62,541 nt of DNA from assembly GCF_938045345.1 (NCBI RefSeq), contig NZ_CALIMS010000058.1, forward strand, positions 1 through 62,541. The letters are read 5' to 3'. The notes under the pieces were generated by a model. The model worked only from the letters and a program-made list of their open reading frames with translations, ran no database searches and was not told the DNA's origin. This document shows positions 52,779 to 61,509 of this stretch, in pieces; the first letter of the stretch is position 1; the number at the start of each line of letters is the position of its first letter. This DNA is from an uncultured Campylobacter sp. (GTDB lineage Bacteria; Campylobacterota; Campylobacteria; Campylobacterales; Campylobacteraceae). A program made the translations under genes and the position numbers.

Positions 52779-54029
52779 CTACATATATTTTTCTAAAACG
52801 CGCGGAATTTCGATGCTGCCGTCCTTGCGCTGGTAGTTTTCCATCACCGCGATCAGCGTGCGGCCGACCGCGAGCGAGGAGCCGTTTAGCGTGTGAACGA
52901 GGCTGTTTTTCTTGCCGTCTTTGAAGCGGATCTTGGCTCTGCGCGCCTGAAAATCGCGGCAGTTGCTGATCGAGCTGATCTCTCGGTATTGGTTCTGTCC
53001 CGGTAGCCAAACCTCCAAATCCACGGTCTTTGCGGCGCTAAAGCCCAGATCGCCGCTGCAAAGCAGCATATGCCTGTGCGGAAGACCTAGGCTAGCTAGC
53101 AGATCGCTCGCGCATGAAATCATCTCCTCAAGCATCTTTGCGCTATCCTCTGGGCGCGTGATGGCGACGAGTTCGACCTTTTCGAACTGGTGTTGGCGGA
53201 TCATGCCGCGCGTATCGCGCCCCGCCGAGCCCGCTTCCTTGCGAAAGCAGTGGCTGTAGCTGGTGAGCTTGATCGGCAGCTCCTCGCTGCGTAAAATTTC
53301 ATCGTTAAAGAGATTCGTCGCCGTAACCTCGCTCGTAGGGATGAGGTAGAGGTTTTGCTCCTCGTCGTCAACGCGGTAAAGATCGTCTTTAAATTTAGGC
53401 AGCTGACCCGTGCCGTAGAGGATCTGATCGCGTACCAAAAACGGCATATTTACGAGCTCGAAGCCGCGCGAGTTGTTAAATTCGATCATGTAATTGATGA
53501 GAGCCATATTCAGTTTTGCGCCAAGACCTCGGATCGCGGTGAAGCGGCTGCCGCTGAGTTTGACGCTGCGCTCGAAATCAAGCCATCCCAGCGCCTCGCC
53601 GAGCTCGAAGTGCTGCTTGGGCGCGAAGTCGAACGTGCGCGGCTGCAGGACCTTTTTGATACAGACGTTTTCGTTCTCGTCCGCACCGATCGGCACGTCG
53701 TCGTCGATGATATTCGGCACGCACGCGGCGATCGCTTCTAGGCTCTGCTCGCGCTCGTTTACGAGCTCGCTTAGGCTTTGGATCTTTTGCTTGTTTTCCT
53801 CAAGCTGCGATTTTAGCGCGCCTACGTCCTTACCCTCGCGCGCGGCGAGGCCGAGCTCCTTGCTCTTTGCGTTTTGTACGGCTTGAAGGTTTTCAAGATC
53901 GCTCTTTTTAGATTTTAGCTCGTTGTAGGCATCTAGCAGCGTTTGTAGGGTCTGCGGCGGGACTTTTTTGGCGATAAGTTTTTTATTAAATTCGTCGAAA
54001 TTCGTCTCGATAAGTTTTAAATTTATCAT
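52779..54029 (-). CDS. serS: Seryl-tRNA synthetase
   Basis: 416 residues. N-terminal coiled-coil arm (KKSDLENLQAVQNAKSKELG), class II motifs: GSAGRDTRGMIRQHQFEKVELV (motif 2, core FRKEAGSAGRDTRG) and GSSLAVGRTLIAVMENYQ (motif 3). Starts MINLKLIET. It heads the minus-strand unit serS, array frame, nadD-rsfS, NSS symporter. Confidence 0.97.
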   Translation of the reverse strand: MINLKLIETNFDEFNKKLIAKKVPPQTLQTLLDAYNELKSKKSDLENLQAVQNAKSKELGLAAREGKDVGALKSQLEENKQKIQSLSELVNEREQSLEAIAACVPNIIDDDVPIGADENENVCIKKVLQPRTFDFAPKQHFELGEALGWLDFERSVKLSGSRFTAIRGLGAKLNMALINYMIEFNNSRGFELVNMPFLVRDQILYGTGQLPKFKDDLYRVDDEEQNLYLIPTSEVTATNLFNDEILRSEELPIKLTSYSHCFRKEAGSAGRDTRGMIRQHQFEKVELVAITRPEDSAKMLEEMISCASDLLASLGLPHRHMLLCSGDLGFSAAKTVDLEVWLPGQNQYREISSISNCRDFQARRAKIRFKDGKKNSLVHTLNGSSLAVGRTLIAVMENYQRKDGSIEIPRVLEKYM

Positions 54030-54133
54030 TTTCTGCCTCTTTTTGGTAATTTAAATTGCGACATTTTAACCAAAGTTTGCTTTAAATACTCAAAATAAAC
54101 CCACATTTAAGCAATACGGATGAAAAAAAGTGA

Positions 54134-54169
54134 TACAATTCCGTAATATTTTATTATGAAAGGTATTAC
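54134..54169 (+). promoter_or_regulatory. Promoter and inverted repeat of the metal ECF operon
   Basis: TACAAT (54134-54139) then GTAATA (54143-54148), 15 bases, TATTAC (54164-54169), which abuts the ATG at 54170. An operator here would cover the ribosome site AAAGG (54159-54163). NikR sites have this kind of split palindrome, but the half sites differ from those known to me, so the regulator is not identified. Confidence 0.4.
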
Positions 54170-54919
54170 ATGAAGGCAAAATTTGCTTTTTTAGGAATTT
54201 TCGCGGCGAGCCTTGCGTTCGCACATTTCGGCGTTCTTACGACGGATAAAAATGTCGTAGAGGATCAAAAAGACGCTATCGTGAAGCTAAATTTGGAATT
54301 CTCCCATCCGTTTTTGCAGGAGTCTATGAATCTACAAAAGCCCGCAGAATTTGGCGTTTTTATTGATGGTGAGAAAAAATCGCTCCTAGGCAGCCTAAAA
54401 GAGCAGAAAAAGAGTGAAAATTCCTATTTCACGGCGGAATTTAAAGCTGACAAGCCATCGCTTTTGGCGTTTTATTTCGATCCGAAACCCTATGCCGAGC
54501 CGGCTGAGCGCAAGATGATCCGCCATATCACCAAAACCTACGTCGATGCTTACGGCGCGGGCGAAGGCTGGGATAAGCCGCTCGGGCTAGAGGCGGAGAT
54601 CGTGCCGCTAGTGCGGCCTTATGCGCTGTATGCGGGAGAGATATTTAGCGGAGTTTTTTTACTGCACGGAAAGCCCGTTCCGGGCGCGGACGTGGAGATC
54701 GAGCTATATAACGATAAGGGCTACAAAGCCCCTAGCGAGGCGCATGTCACACAGGTCGTTAAAACCAACGGCGCGGGCGAGTTTAGCTTCGTAATGCCGG
54801 TTGCCGGCTGGTGGGGCTTTGCGGCTCTTAGCGAGGAGGAAGCCGCCAAAGGAAGCGAGCAGCCCGTAAATGAGCTGGGAGCCGTGCTTTGGATCAAAGC
54901 AGACGAGTTGAAAAAGTAG
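54170..54919 (+). CDS. Periplasmic metal-binding accessory protein (NikK-like, DUF4198)
   Basis: 249 residues with signal MKAKFAFLGIFAASLAFA followed by the mature N-terminus HFGVLTTDKN, where a conserved N-terminal His is thought to bind metal. DUF4198 pattern: FSHPFLQESMN, HGKPVPGADVEIEL, NGAGEFSFVMPVAGWWGFA. Such proteins accompany nickel/cobalt ECF transporters. First gene of the operon. Confidence 0.88.
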   Translation: MKAKFAFLGIFAASLAFAHFGVLTTDKNVVEDQKDAIVKLNLEFSHPFLQESMNLQKPAEFGVFIDGEKKSLLGSLKEQKKSENSYFTAEFKADKPSLLAFYFDPKPYAEPAERKMIRHITKTYVDAYGAGEGWDKPLGLEAEIVPLVRPYALYAGEIFSGVFLLHGKPVPGADVEIELYNDKGYKAPSEAHVTQVVKTNGAGEFSFVMPVAGWWGFAALSEEEAAKGSEQPVNELGAVLWIKADELKK

Positions 54920-54931
54920 GGGAGCGGCTCG

Positions 54932-55600
54932 GTGAGATCTCTTTTTTTGGGCGAAATTTGCGTCGCTGCGGATAAATTTAAATTTACGCTTGAGCGGAGC
55001 TTTGAAATTTTATTTTCGCGCGTTTTGCTTGGCGACGTAAAATTTCCATCGAATTCTGCAGTTAAAATTTTAAATGGCAAAATTCCGCCGTGTAAAATTT
55101 TAAGTAACGAAGCTCTGCTGCGTAAAATTTCATATCCGTGGTTTTATGAGCGTAAAATACCCACGCGCAAAATTTCGTTTTTTGAAATTTTGCAAACTCC
55201 GACTTTTAAAATTTCGCAAGCTCTGTTTTACCGCATAAGCATCGCACCAAGATCGCTCGGAGCCTCAAATTTTGCGTCGCGAAATCCATTTGCCGCTCCT
55301 GCAAATGTAGCAAACGAAAATTTTTGCGCCATGCGAGCTGTAAAATTTATCAAATTTACTGGTTCCGCAAGCAGCTCCGAGACCGTTCCGAGTCTTGCGC
55401 TGACAGCCGCCGCAGATAGGACGCAAGCCGCGAGTTTTACAGCCGCAAATTTTGCCGCGACTAAAGCTGCAAAGGAAAAACCTGTAGCAATCAAGGCAAT
55501 TATCGCAAAGGTCACAAATGCCTTAAATTTAACTAGCTCCCGCGTTTTTGCGCGTCTAAAAAACGGGAGCGATTTAAAGGAGGCGAGCCGTGCACATTAG
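54932..55600 (+). CDS. Array-derived open frame in the metal ECF operon
   Basis: 222 codons from GTG 54932, 12 bases after the nikK-like gene, ending 11 bases inside the cbiM-like gene (GTG 55590). The first 110 codons run across RAATTY words (54955-55260), read as KISYP, KIPTRKIS, FEILQT; the rest is Ala/Ser-rich without motifs. The downstream part has one hydrophobic stretch. No signal peptide or family match. Probably an array kept open for translation, a real product being uncertain. Confidence 0.35.
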   Translation: MRSLFLGEICVAADKFKFTLERSFEILFSRVLLGDVKFPSNSAVKILNGKIPPCKILSNEALLRKISYPWFYERKIPTRKISFFEILQTPTFKISQALFYRISIAPRSLGASNFASRNPFAAPANVANENFCAMRAVKFIKFTGSASSSETVPSLALTAAADRTQAASFTAANFAATKAAKEKPVAIKAIIAKVTNALNLTSSRVFARLKNGSDLKEASRAH

Positions 55601-56189
55601 CGAAGGAGTTTTGAGCGCGCCCGTGCTGCTTGCCGGCTGGGCGGTTACGACGCCTGCGGTAGCGGCGATTTTATGGCGCGTAAGGCAGTCTGAAATCCCT
55701 AGGATCGCATGTTTTAGCGCGCTATTTTTCGTCGCCTCTTTCGTGCACCTGCCCGTGGGCGTCAGCTCCATGCACCTGATGCTAAGCGGGCTCGTGGGCG
55801 CGTTTTTGGGCTCACGCGCGATCTTGGCGATTTTCGTTGCGCTGTTTTTGCAAGGGGTGTTTTTCGGCTTCGGAGGGCTTAGCGTGCTAGGCGTAAATAC
55901 CACAGTCATCGGCTTTCCAGCGGTTTTGGGCGGGCTCTTTGCCGCCGCCGCAAAAGCGCAAGAGCTAAAAGTGCGCACGCAAAAAATTTATCTGTTTTTA
56001 GCGGGTTTCGTGCCGATCGTCTGCTCGATGCTGCTTCTTGATCTCGTGCTTTTCATCAGCGGGCGGGAGTTTTTTGCTATCGCGACGCTCATCTCGCTCG
56101 AAGGCGCAATTCTAGCTGTTTTGGAAGGGATCATCACCCTTTTTGCGCTTAGCTTTATTGCGAAATTTTACGGCGGACAAAGGCGATGA
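55590..56189 (+). CDS. Metal ECF substrate-binding component (CbiM/NikM)
   Basis: 199 residues starting at GTG 55590 after AAAGGAGG; begins MHISEGVLS, with the His2 that binds Ni/Co in this family. Seven hydrophobic segments; FVASFVHLPVGVSSMHLML and GVNTTVIGFPAVLGG (core) are signatures. Imports nickel or cobalt, with CbiQ and the ATPase. Nickel is more likely in a Campylobacter with urease- or hydrogenase-type enzymes; inference. Confidence 0.93.
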   Translation: MHISEGVLSAPVLLAGWAVTTPAVAAILWRVRQSEIPRIACFSALFFVASFVHLPVGVSSMHLMLSGLVGAFLGSRAILAIFVALFLQGVFFGFGGLSVLGVNTTVIGFPAVLGGLFAAAAKAQELKVRTQKIYLFLAGFVPIVCSMLLLDLVLFISGREFFAIATLISLEGAILAVLEGIITLFALSFIAKFYGGQRR

Positions 56190-56827
56190 GAGCACTATTT
56201 TTCTTAGCGGTTTTGAGCTCTTTTGCATTTTCGCATGCGCTTCATCTTTTCGCGACGCAAGAGGGCGATAGAGTGGCGATTTATAGCTATTTTTATAAAA
56301 ATTCTCCCTGCATGGAGTGCGAAGTTTTAATCAGTGCGGACGGGCGCGAAATTTTGCGCACTAAGACCGATAAAGAGGGACTTGCGAGCATACGAATACC
56401 CGCTAAAAATTTTACTATTCAAATTTACGGAGGTGCAGGGCACGGTGCACAGATGGAATTTAGCGCCGAGGACTTTACACCGCAGGATTCCGGTGATCCT
56501 GAAAATTCCACGCCACAAAATTCTGACGTTTCTGAAAATCCTATGCCGCAAAATTTGAACGCCGCTAAAAATTCCGCGTCCGAAGACAGCGCGTCCGAAA
56601 ATATCGTGCCGAAAGCTAGTACGCCTGAAAATAAAATTTCAAGCACTTCCGAGCCTTTGGAAAATTCCGCCTCGCGAAGCATCTTGCCAAAAGAAAGCCC
56701 TAAGGGCGATATTAGGAGCCTGGCGTTTCAAAGCCAGTCCGCCGAGGCGCCTAAAATCGCGCTTTGTTTGGCCTTGATTTTCGGCTTTTTTGGCTTAATG
56801 TGGCTAGCGAAAAGAGCGCGCAAATGA
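56186..56827 (+). CDS. NikL-like membrane-anchored component with low-complexity linker
   Basis: 213 residues. Signal MRALFFLAVLSSFAFSHA followed by His at the mature end (HALHLFATQEGDRV), a beta-rich domain, then a Pro/Ser/Glu/Asn linker (residues 92-175, PENSTPQNSDVSENPMPQNL, with RAATTY words at 56503-56615) and a last helix (PKIALCLALIFGFFGLMWL). Overlaps both neighbours by ATGA-type junctions. Accessory component of the same transporter. Confidence 0.8.
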   Translation: MRALFFLAVLSSFAFSHALHLFATQEGDRVAIYSYFYKNSPCMECEVLISADGREILRTKTDKEGLASIRIPAKNFTIQIYGGAGHGAQMEFSAEDFTPQDSGDPENSTPQNSDVSENPMPQNLNAAKNSASEDSASENIVPKASTPENKISSTSEPLENSASRSILPKESPKGDIRSLAFQSQSAEAPKIALCLALIFGFFGLMWLAKRARK

Positions 56828-57471
56828 GCCCCGCCGTATCACTGCTCGCGTTTTTCATCTTCAGCTTCGGCGTCGGACTTAGCGGACAGCTTTACGCAGC
56901 GTTTTTTGCCCCGCCGCTACTTCTTTTTGCGCTTAAAATTTCGATTGCGCGTGCGGTCTGCACAAGGCTTGCAGTATTAAATATCTTTGCTATTTTAAGC
57001 GCGTTAAGCCCCGCCATAGTCGGCAACTACGAGCTTGCGGGTGTGATATTTTTGCGCGCGAATTTGATAATGGCGTTTGCGATTTTGCTATTTTACGGCA
57101 AGGATGAATATTTTTTCGCGCGCGGATTTTACGGGCTCGGGCTCGGCGAAAAGCTAAGCTCTTTGGTGTATTGCTGCGGGCGATTCGTAAATTTTTTACG
57201 CTCTGATCTAGCGAGGCTGCAAGCACTTTTGCGGATGCGCGGATTTGTAGGGACGAGCGGAATTTTCACCTATAAAATTTATGCAAATTTAGTTGGGATT
57301 TTAGCGATTTCGGCGCTTGAGCAAGCAAGAAATTTAAGCCTGGTGATGAGCGCGCGAGGGTTTTGCGGTAGGCTATTTTACGAATGTCGCGAGGGCTTGA
57401 GCGTCTCGGAGGCCTCGTTTTTGGCGTTCGTGCTGGCGTGCGTATCTGTTAAAATCGGAGCTATCTTATGA
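56824..57471 (+). CDS. ECF transporter transmembrane protein CbiQ/NikQ
   Basis: 215 residues from ATG 56824 (overlapping the upstream stop by ATGA). Five or six helices. The two coupling motifs are present: RMRGF (near residue 137) and MSARGF (near residue 174), the A-R-G loops that touch the ATPase. The open frame reaches 56764 but the chosen start gives the family length. Confidence 0.9.
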   Translation: MSPAVSLLAFFIFSFGVGLSGQLYAAFFAPPLLLFALKISIARAVCTRLAVLNIFAILSALSPAIVGNYELAGVIFLRANLIMAFAILLFYGKDEYFFARGFYGLGLGEKLSSLVYCCGRFVNFLRSDLARLQALLRMRGFVGTSGIFTYKIYANLVGILAISALEQARNLSLVMSARGFCGRLFYECREGLSVSEASFLAFVLACVSVKIGAIL

Positions 57472-58244
57472 GCTGCTCGCTTAAGGCGCTGGATTTAAGC
57501 GCTAAAAACGGCGAGCGAGAAATTTTTCGCGGTGTAAATTTGAGCGTAGGGCATAAGGAAAAAGTGGCGATTTTGGGCGCGAACGGGCAGGGCAAGACGA
57601 GCCTGCTTCAAATTTTAGGCGGCCTAAGGCAATGGGGCGAGGGCAAGATCGAGCTTTTCGGAGAGAAGCTTGAGTGTGTGGAGGATTTTGTAAAATTTCG
57701 CCACGAGATTGGGTTTTTGTTTCAAAACAGCGACGATCAATTCTTGTGCGCGAGCGTGTTTGAGGACGTCGCATTTAGCCTGCGTGCGCAAAATGAGCGG
57801 TTAAAACGAGCACGAAATGTGGAGAAAAGACGTGGAATTTTTTCTAAATTTTTTGGTCGTAAGGCGGAAATTTTAAGGCAGGGCAGCGAAAACGACCATC
57901 TAAAAAAGCTTGAAATTTTAAGCGAAGAGCAGATCGAGCGTAAGGCGCTGGAGACGCTACGGCGCCTGGGAATCGAGCATCTGTGCGAGCGGGTGCCCTT
58001 TCATCTAAGCGGCGGCGAAAAAAAGCTGGTGGCGCTTGCGGGCGCTCTGGTGTGCGAGCCTAGGATACTGCTACTGGACGAGCCTACGACGGCGCTTGAT
58101 GAAGCGATGCAGGAGCGCGTGGCGGGGATTTTAGCGGAGCTTGACGTAAGTGAGATCATTGTCTCGCACGATAAAAGTTTCATCGATAAAATCGCGGATA
58201 AAATCTATTATTTGAAATCGGACGGCTTGTATGAAAGCCCATGA
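57468..58244 (+). CDS. ECF transporter ATPase CbiO/NikO
   Basis: 258 residues. Walker A GANGQGKTS, Q-loop FLFQNSDDQFLCASVFEDVAF, signature LSGGEKKLVALAGAL and Walker B ILLLDEPTTALDE; H-loop SHDKSFI. An insertion of about 30 basic residues (KRARNVEKRRGIFSKFFGRK) lies between Q-loop and signature. Overlaps cbiQ by ATGA. Powers Ni/Co import. Confidence 0.93.
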   Translation: MSCSLKALDLSAKNGEREIFRGVNLSVGHKEKVAILGANGQGKTSLLQILGGLRQWGEGKIELFGEKLECVEDFVKFRHEIGFLFQNSDDQFLCASVFEDVAFSLRAQNERLKRARNVEKRRGIFSKFFGRKAEILRQGSENDHLKKLEILSEEQIERKALETLRRLGIEHLCERVPFHLSGGEKKLVALAGALVCEPRILLLDEPTTALDEAMQERVAGILAELDVSEIIVSHDKSFIDKIADKIYYLKSDGLYESP

Positions 58245-58299
58245 TAAAATCATAGATAAATTTATCGTTTAAAATCAAGAGGCTTGTATAAGTCCATAA

Positions 58300-58376
58300 T
58301 GGCGACCCTTGCGGGATTTGAACCACGCGTTTTCGCACTGAGAATGCAACGTCCTGAGCCACTAGACGAAAAGGTC
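58300..58376 (-). tRNA. tRNA-Glu (CTC)
   Basis: Minus strand. Acceptor GACCTTT pairs with AAGGGTC, then discriminator G and an encoded CCA (58302-58300). D arm GTCTAGTGGCTCAGGAC, anticodon stem TTGCA/TGCGA with loop TTCTCAG, so anticodon CTC, T arm GTGGTTCAAATCCCGC. A TATAAT box on the minus strand (58392-58387) lies 11 bases upstream. Confidence 0.92.
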
Positions 58377-58386
58377 AAGAAGCCGC

Positions 58387-58392
58387 ATTATA
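58387..58392 (-). promoter_or_regulatory. -10 box of tRNA-Glu
   Basis: TATAAT, minus strand, 11 bases before the mature 5' end. Confidence 0.55.
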
Positions 58393-58536
58393 GCGACAAA
58401 AACAAAATTTTAGATAAAATGCCGGCGGCGGTGCAAGCATAAATCGCTTGGAATTTTAAAAGCCGGCGCGGCATAGAGTAAAATTTGCAACGTAAAATTT
58501 TATGATTTGGCTGAAATTTTATATGCAAGACGGAGT

Positions 58537-58974
58537 CTAGCCGATCTTTTCCATCGCCTTGTTTTTAAACGCTACAGGATTAGCGATAAATTGGAAGCTA
58601 ACCGCGGTGCCGCCGGTGCCTCGCACCACTATGGTGCCGAATTTTAAAATTCGTCCCAGGATACTCTGCATTACGGAAATGCTTTCGATTTTTTCATATT
58701 TTAGTTCCACCGTTTCACGGCTAATAAGACCCTTTTTGCCGATTATACGTTGATTCGTGATAGCGAGCTCGTTTGTTTTTAAAACAATAAACCCGTGAAT
58801 TAGCGCCGCTATAAAACCGCCAAAGCATATGAATGAAAGTCTATCGTCTTTATTTATGATTCCAACTATCGCGGGAATCAATATGACGATAGCGGAGATA
58901 AAAACCGCCCAGTGAATTTTGGCTTTAGCAATCACATTTTCGCTATTTAGAAGGTTAGACTCTACGTAACCCAT
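58537..58974 (-). CDS. Bacterial PH-domain membrane protein (bPH2)
   Basis: 145 residues. Two helices (about 18-38 and 45-68), then a PH-like domain: ELAITNQRIIGKKGLISRETVELKYEKIESISVMQSILGRIL (core LAITNQRIIGKKGLI) and FGTIVVRGTGGTAVSF. Membrane-associated, function unknown. Confidence 0.88.
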   Translation of the reverse strand: MGYVESNLLNSENVIAKAKIHWAVFISAIVILIPAIVGIINKDDRLSFICFGGFIAALIHGFIVLKTNELAITNQRIIGKKGLISRETVELKYEKIESISVMQSILGRILKFGTIVVRGTGGTAVSFQFIANPVAFKNKAMEKIG

Positions 58975-59477
58975 AAATATCCTTTAAAAGAATTTTAGGC
59001 TTGAATTATATCCCCGCCTCATTAATCTTGACTTAAATTTTATGCGGCGGCAGCTCGTGTAATGCGGATTGGGCAATCGGAATTTGTGCGTAAATTTAGA
59101 TTAAATTTTACTTTGTCGGCTGCGAAATTCAGCGCAAAATTTATGGTTAAATTCTGCGCACTAGGCTTTTAAAATTTTAAATTTAGCGCAGCGAAATTGC
59201 CCCGCTCGCGGCCTGGCGATCGCCCTATGCCGCATAAATTTTATCAAAGCCCCCGAAGTTTAGTGAAGCTCGCAGAGTAAATTTATAAATGCGCTAAATT
59301 TTATCGCAATACATTTGAAATTTTTAGCGCGCGATATGCAAACTCGCTGCGCTTGAAGCACGCCCTTGCATATAGAATTTATTAGCGCAAAGTACGAAAA
59401 TCGGCTAGCGTGCGCAGCGAAGCGAAATTAAAATTTAAACTCGCTAGCCTAAATTTGAAATTTTGCAGCCGCCCACT
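58975..59477. repeat. RAATTY array before kdsA
   Basis: About 500 bases, with RAATTY words every 15-25 bases (59028-59165, 59248-59310, 59386-59460). Downstream of kdsA and behind the PH-domain gene. No supported frame. Confidence 0.55.
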
Positions 59478-60518
59478 CTAAAATCCGAGTGCTTTTTGAA
59501 TCGCGAGCGTCTGCGCTACGACGCGCTCGAGCTGCTGCAAATTTAGCATATTCGGCCCATCCGAAAGTGCGCGAGCGGGATCAGGGTGCGTCTCGTAAAA
59601 AAAGCCGTCCACGCCCACGGCCGCCGCCGCTCGTGCAAGGTACGGCACGAAGTGCGAGTCGCCGCCGCTCGTAGCGCCGATACTAGGCATCTGCACGCTG
59701 TGCGTCGCGTCAAAAATAACCGGTGCAAACTCGCGCATAATCGGCAGCGAGCGCATATCGACGATCAAATTTCCGTAGCCGAAGGTGCTGCCGCGCTCGG
59801 TGAGCCAAACGCCGTAGCGGCGCGCCAGATCGTGCATCCCTTCGTCGCTTGGCTGCGGGGCGCTTTGAGTAGAATTTACGGCGTTTGAAGCATCGCAAGC
59901 ATGGGTGGAATTTTGCGCGTTCAATCGTGCACCGCAATAATTTTGCGCGTCTAATGCCGAAGATCCGCTATCTGTACTGCTTCGAGCATCGCTTTGCGCG
60001 CTGTAAATTTCGGTATCGCTAGAGCAGGCGCTGTTTTGAGCGGCCTTTGTATCGCTAGATGCCGCGCCGCTTTGCGGGGTATAAGCCCGCGCACCGCGGG
60101 TTTGCAGCACCTTTTCGACGCTGTGTTTCATCGCCTGCGGCGATAGAAACTGACCTTTTTTGATGTTTACTACCGCTTGCGTGCTGGCTGCAGCGACGAG
60201 CAGGTCGGTTTGGCGGCACAAAAACGCTGGTATTTGCAGTACGTCGGCGACGCGCGCGGCGGGCTCTGCCTGGTAGCTTTCGTGGATGTCGGTTAAAATT
60301 TTATAGCCGAACTTCTCCTTTACTTCAGCTAAAATTTCGCAGCCGCGCTGCAGCCCCGGGCCGCGGAAGCTTGAGATGCTGGTGCGGTTGGCTTTATCGA
60401 AGCTGCTTTTGAAGTAAAATTCCACCCCGCTCATTTCGTTAAATTTGCGCAAACTTTCCGCGACTTGCATTATTAGCTCGCGACTTTCGATCACGCAGGG
60501 TCCTGCGATCAGTATCAT
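59478..60518 (-). CDS. kdsA: KDO-8-phosphate synthase with internal insertion
   Basis: 346 residues against about 270 in C. jejuni. N-terminal IAGPCVIES, FKSSFDKANRTS, then PAFLCRQTDLL and KKGQFLSPQAMKHSVEKVL. A low-complexity Ser/Ala/Asp/Asn stretch (residues 148-228, about 59837-60077, RAATTY words at 59873, 59912, 59940, 60005) follows, and KdsA resumes at GVWLTERGSTFGYGNLIVDMR and HSVQMPS. The insertion lies in a surface loop before the active-site ERG. Makes KDO for lipooligosaccharide. In C. jejuni it adjoins ribH; here it does not. Confidence 0.95.
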   Translation of the reverse strand: MILIAGPCVIESRELIMQVAESLRKFNEMSGVEFYFKSSFDKANRTSISSFRGPGLQRGCEILAEVKEKFGYKILTDIHESYQAEPAARVADVLQIPAFLCRQTDLLVAAASTQAVVNIKKGQFLSPQAMKHSVEKVLQTRGARAYTPQSGAASSDTKAAQNSACSSDTEIYSAQSDARSSTDSGSSALDAQNYCGARLNAQNSTHACDASNAVNSTQSAPQPSDEGMHDLARRYGVWLTERGSTFGYGNLIVDMRSLPIMREFAPVIFDATHSVQMPSIGATSGGDSHFVPYLARAAAAVGVDGFFYETHPDPARALSDGPNMLNLQQLERVVAQTLAIQKALGF

Positions 60519-60569
60519 GAAATATCCTTTTTTAAAATTTGCGCGATTTTAGCGAAATTTTACTAACTC

Positions 60570-61157
60570 TTAATAGGGCTTGCCGAAAAATTTCTCGTAA
60601 TGCTCGTAAAAGCGCTTGTAGTAAGGGTTTGAGTAGCGCTTGCGCATGCCGTAGTTGTAGCACTCAATCGTGTCTTTTATATTTTTATTTTTGGCGTTCC
60701 AGCATTTGCGCAGGATTTTGGCGCATTTGGTGAGGTTGTACATCGGGTTGAATATATAATCGATCTCATTTTGGCTGAAATTTACGGCGTTTAGCTGCCC
60801 GAGCCCCACGTCGATGCTAAAGCCGTCCTCGTACAGATACTTGGCGATCTGCACGGCGTAAATTTCGTTTGCCGGTATTATCGTAACGACCCATTTGCTG
60901 GAATTTAGGCTATAGTTGCTCGTTTTGATGCGGATATTTTGATTGCGCAGGCCTGCAAAATAATCGGCATTTGCTTTATTTGTCAAAAAGGAGATCGTGT
61001 AGGGCTCGAAGTCGCTTTCAATTTTGACGATGGTGTAGAGGATCTCGGGCTTGACGCCTTCATTTTGCGCTACTGCGGCGATGGCGTTTACGATCTCGTT
61101 CGGCGAGTAAGCGGGGGCTTGAAGCGCTAAAAACAGGGCGAAAACCAACTTTTTCAT
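60570..61157 (-). CDS. Lytic transglycosylase-type (SLT/lysozyme-like) protein
   Basis: 195 residues with a signal-like N-terminus (MKKLVFALFLALQAPAYS). The catalytic Glu context IVKIESDFEP and the DVGLGQLNAVNF motif (as GLMQ in VirB1/SLT) are present; four late cysteines (KCAK, KCWN, ECYN). A peptidoglycan lytic enzyme of the VirB1/PilT-like type. A TATACT box on the minus strand (61201-61196) lies about 40 bases upstream. Confidence 0.8.
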   Translation of the reverse strand: MKKLVFALFLALQAPAYSPNEIVNAIAAVAQNEGVKPEILYTIVKIESDFEPYTISFLTNKANADYFAGLRNQNIRIKTSNYSLNSSKWVVTIIPANEIYAVQIAKYLYEDGFSIDVGLGQLNAVNFSQNEIDYIFNPMYNLTKCAKILRKCWNAKNKNIKDTIECYNYGMRKRYSNPYYKRFYEHYEKFFGKPY

Positions 61158-61255
61158 CTAAATTTACCGAGCCTTTGATAAAATTTTATGTCGCAAGTAT
61201 AGCACAATTTCAGTCTTTTCATCATTGTTTAAGTGAAAATTAATCGTATTAGATA

Positions 61256-61261
61256 TATAAT
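61256..61261 (+). promoter_or_regulatory. -10 box of the tRNA Val-Asp-Lys cluster
   Basis: TATAAT, 25 bases ahead of tRNA-Val, the usual position for a tRNA operon start. Confidence 0.55.
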
Positions 61262-61285
61262 TACATTTCTTTTTTAAACCCAAAC

Positions 61286-61361
61286 GGTCGCTTAGCTCAG
61301 CTGGTAGAGCGCCACCCTTACAAGGTGGATGTCGCAGGTTCGATCCCTACAGCGACCACCA
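61286..61361 (+). tRNA. tRNA-Val (TAC)
   Basis: Acceptor GGTCGCT/AGCGACC, D arm GCTCAGCTGGTAGAGC, anticodon loop CTTACAA (TAC), T arm GCAGGTTCGATCCCTAC, encoded CCA. Confidence 0.97.
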
Positions 61362-61421
61362 TTTTGAAATCCTTGGATTTCATGCTTCTTTAGCACTTGT
61401 GTTGCGAGTGTGATTTTTGGT

Positions 61422-61498
61422 GCGACGGTAGTTCAGCTGGTTAGAATGCCGCCCTGTCACGGCGGAGGTCGTGGGTTCGAGCCCCATTCGTCGCGCCA
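61422..61498 (+). tRNA. tRNA-Asp (GTC)
   Basis: Acceptor GCGACGG/TCGTCGC (with a G-T pair), anticodon stem GCCGC/GCGGA region with loop CTGTCAC (GTC), T arm GTGGGTTCGAGCCCCAT, discriminator G and encoded CCA. Confidence 0.95.
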
Positions 61499-61509
61499 CT
61501 TCTTACGAT

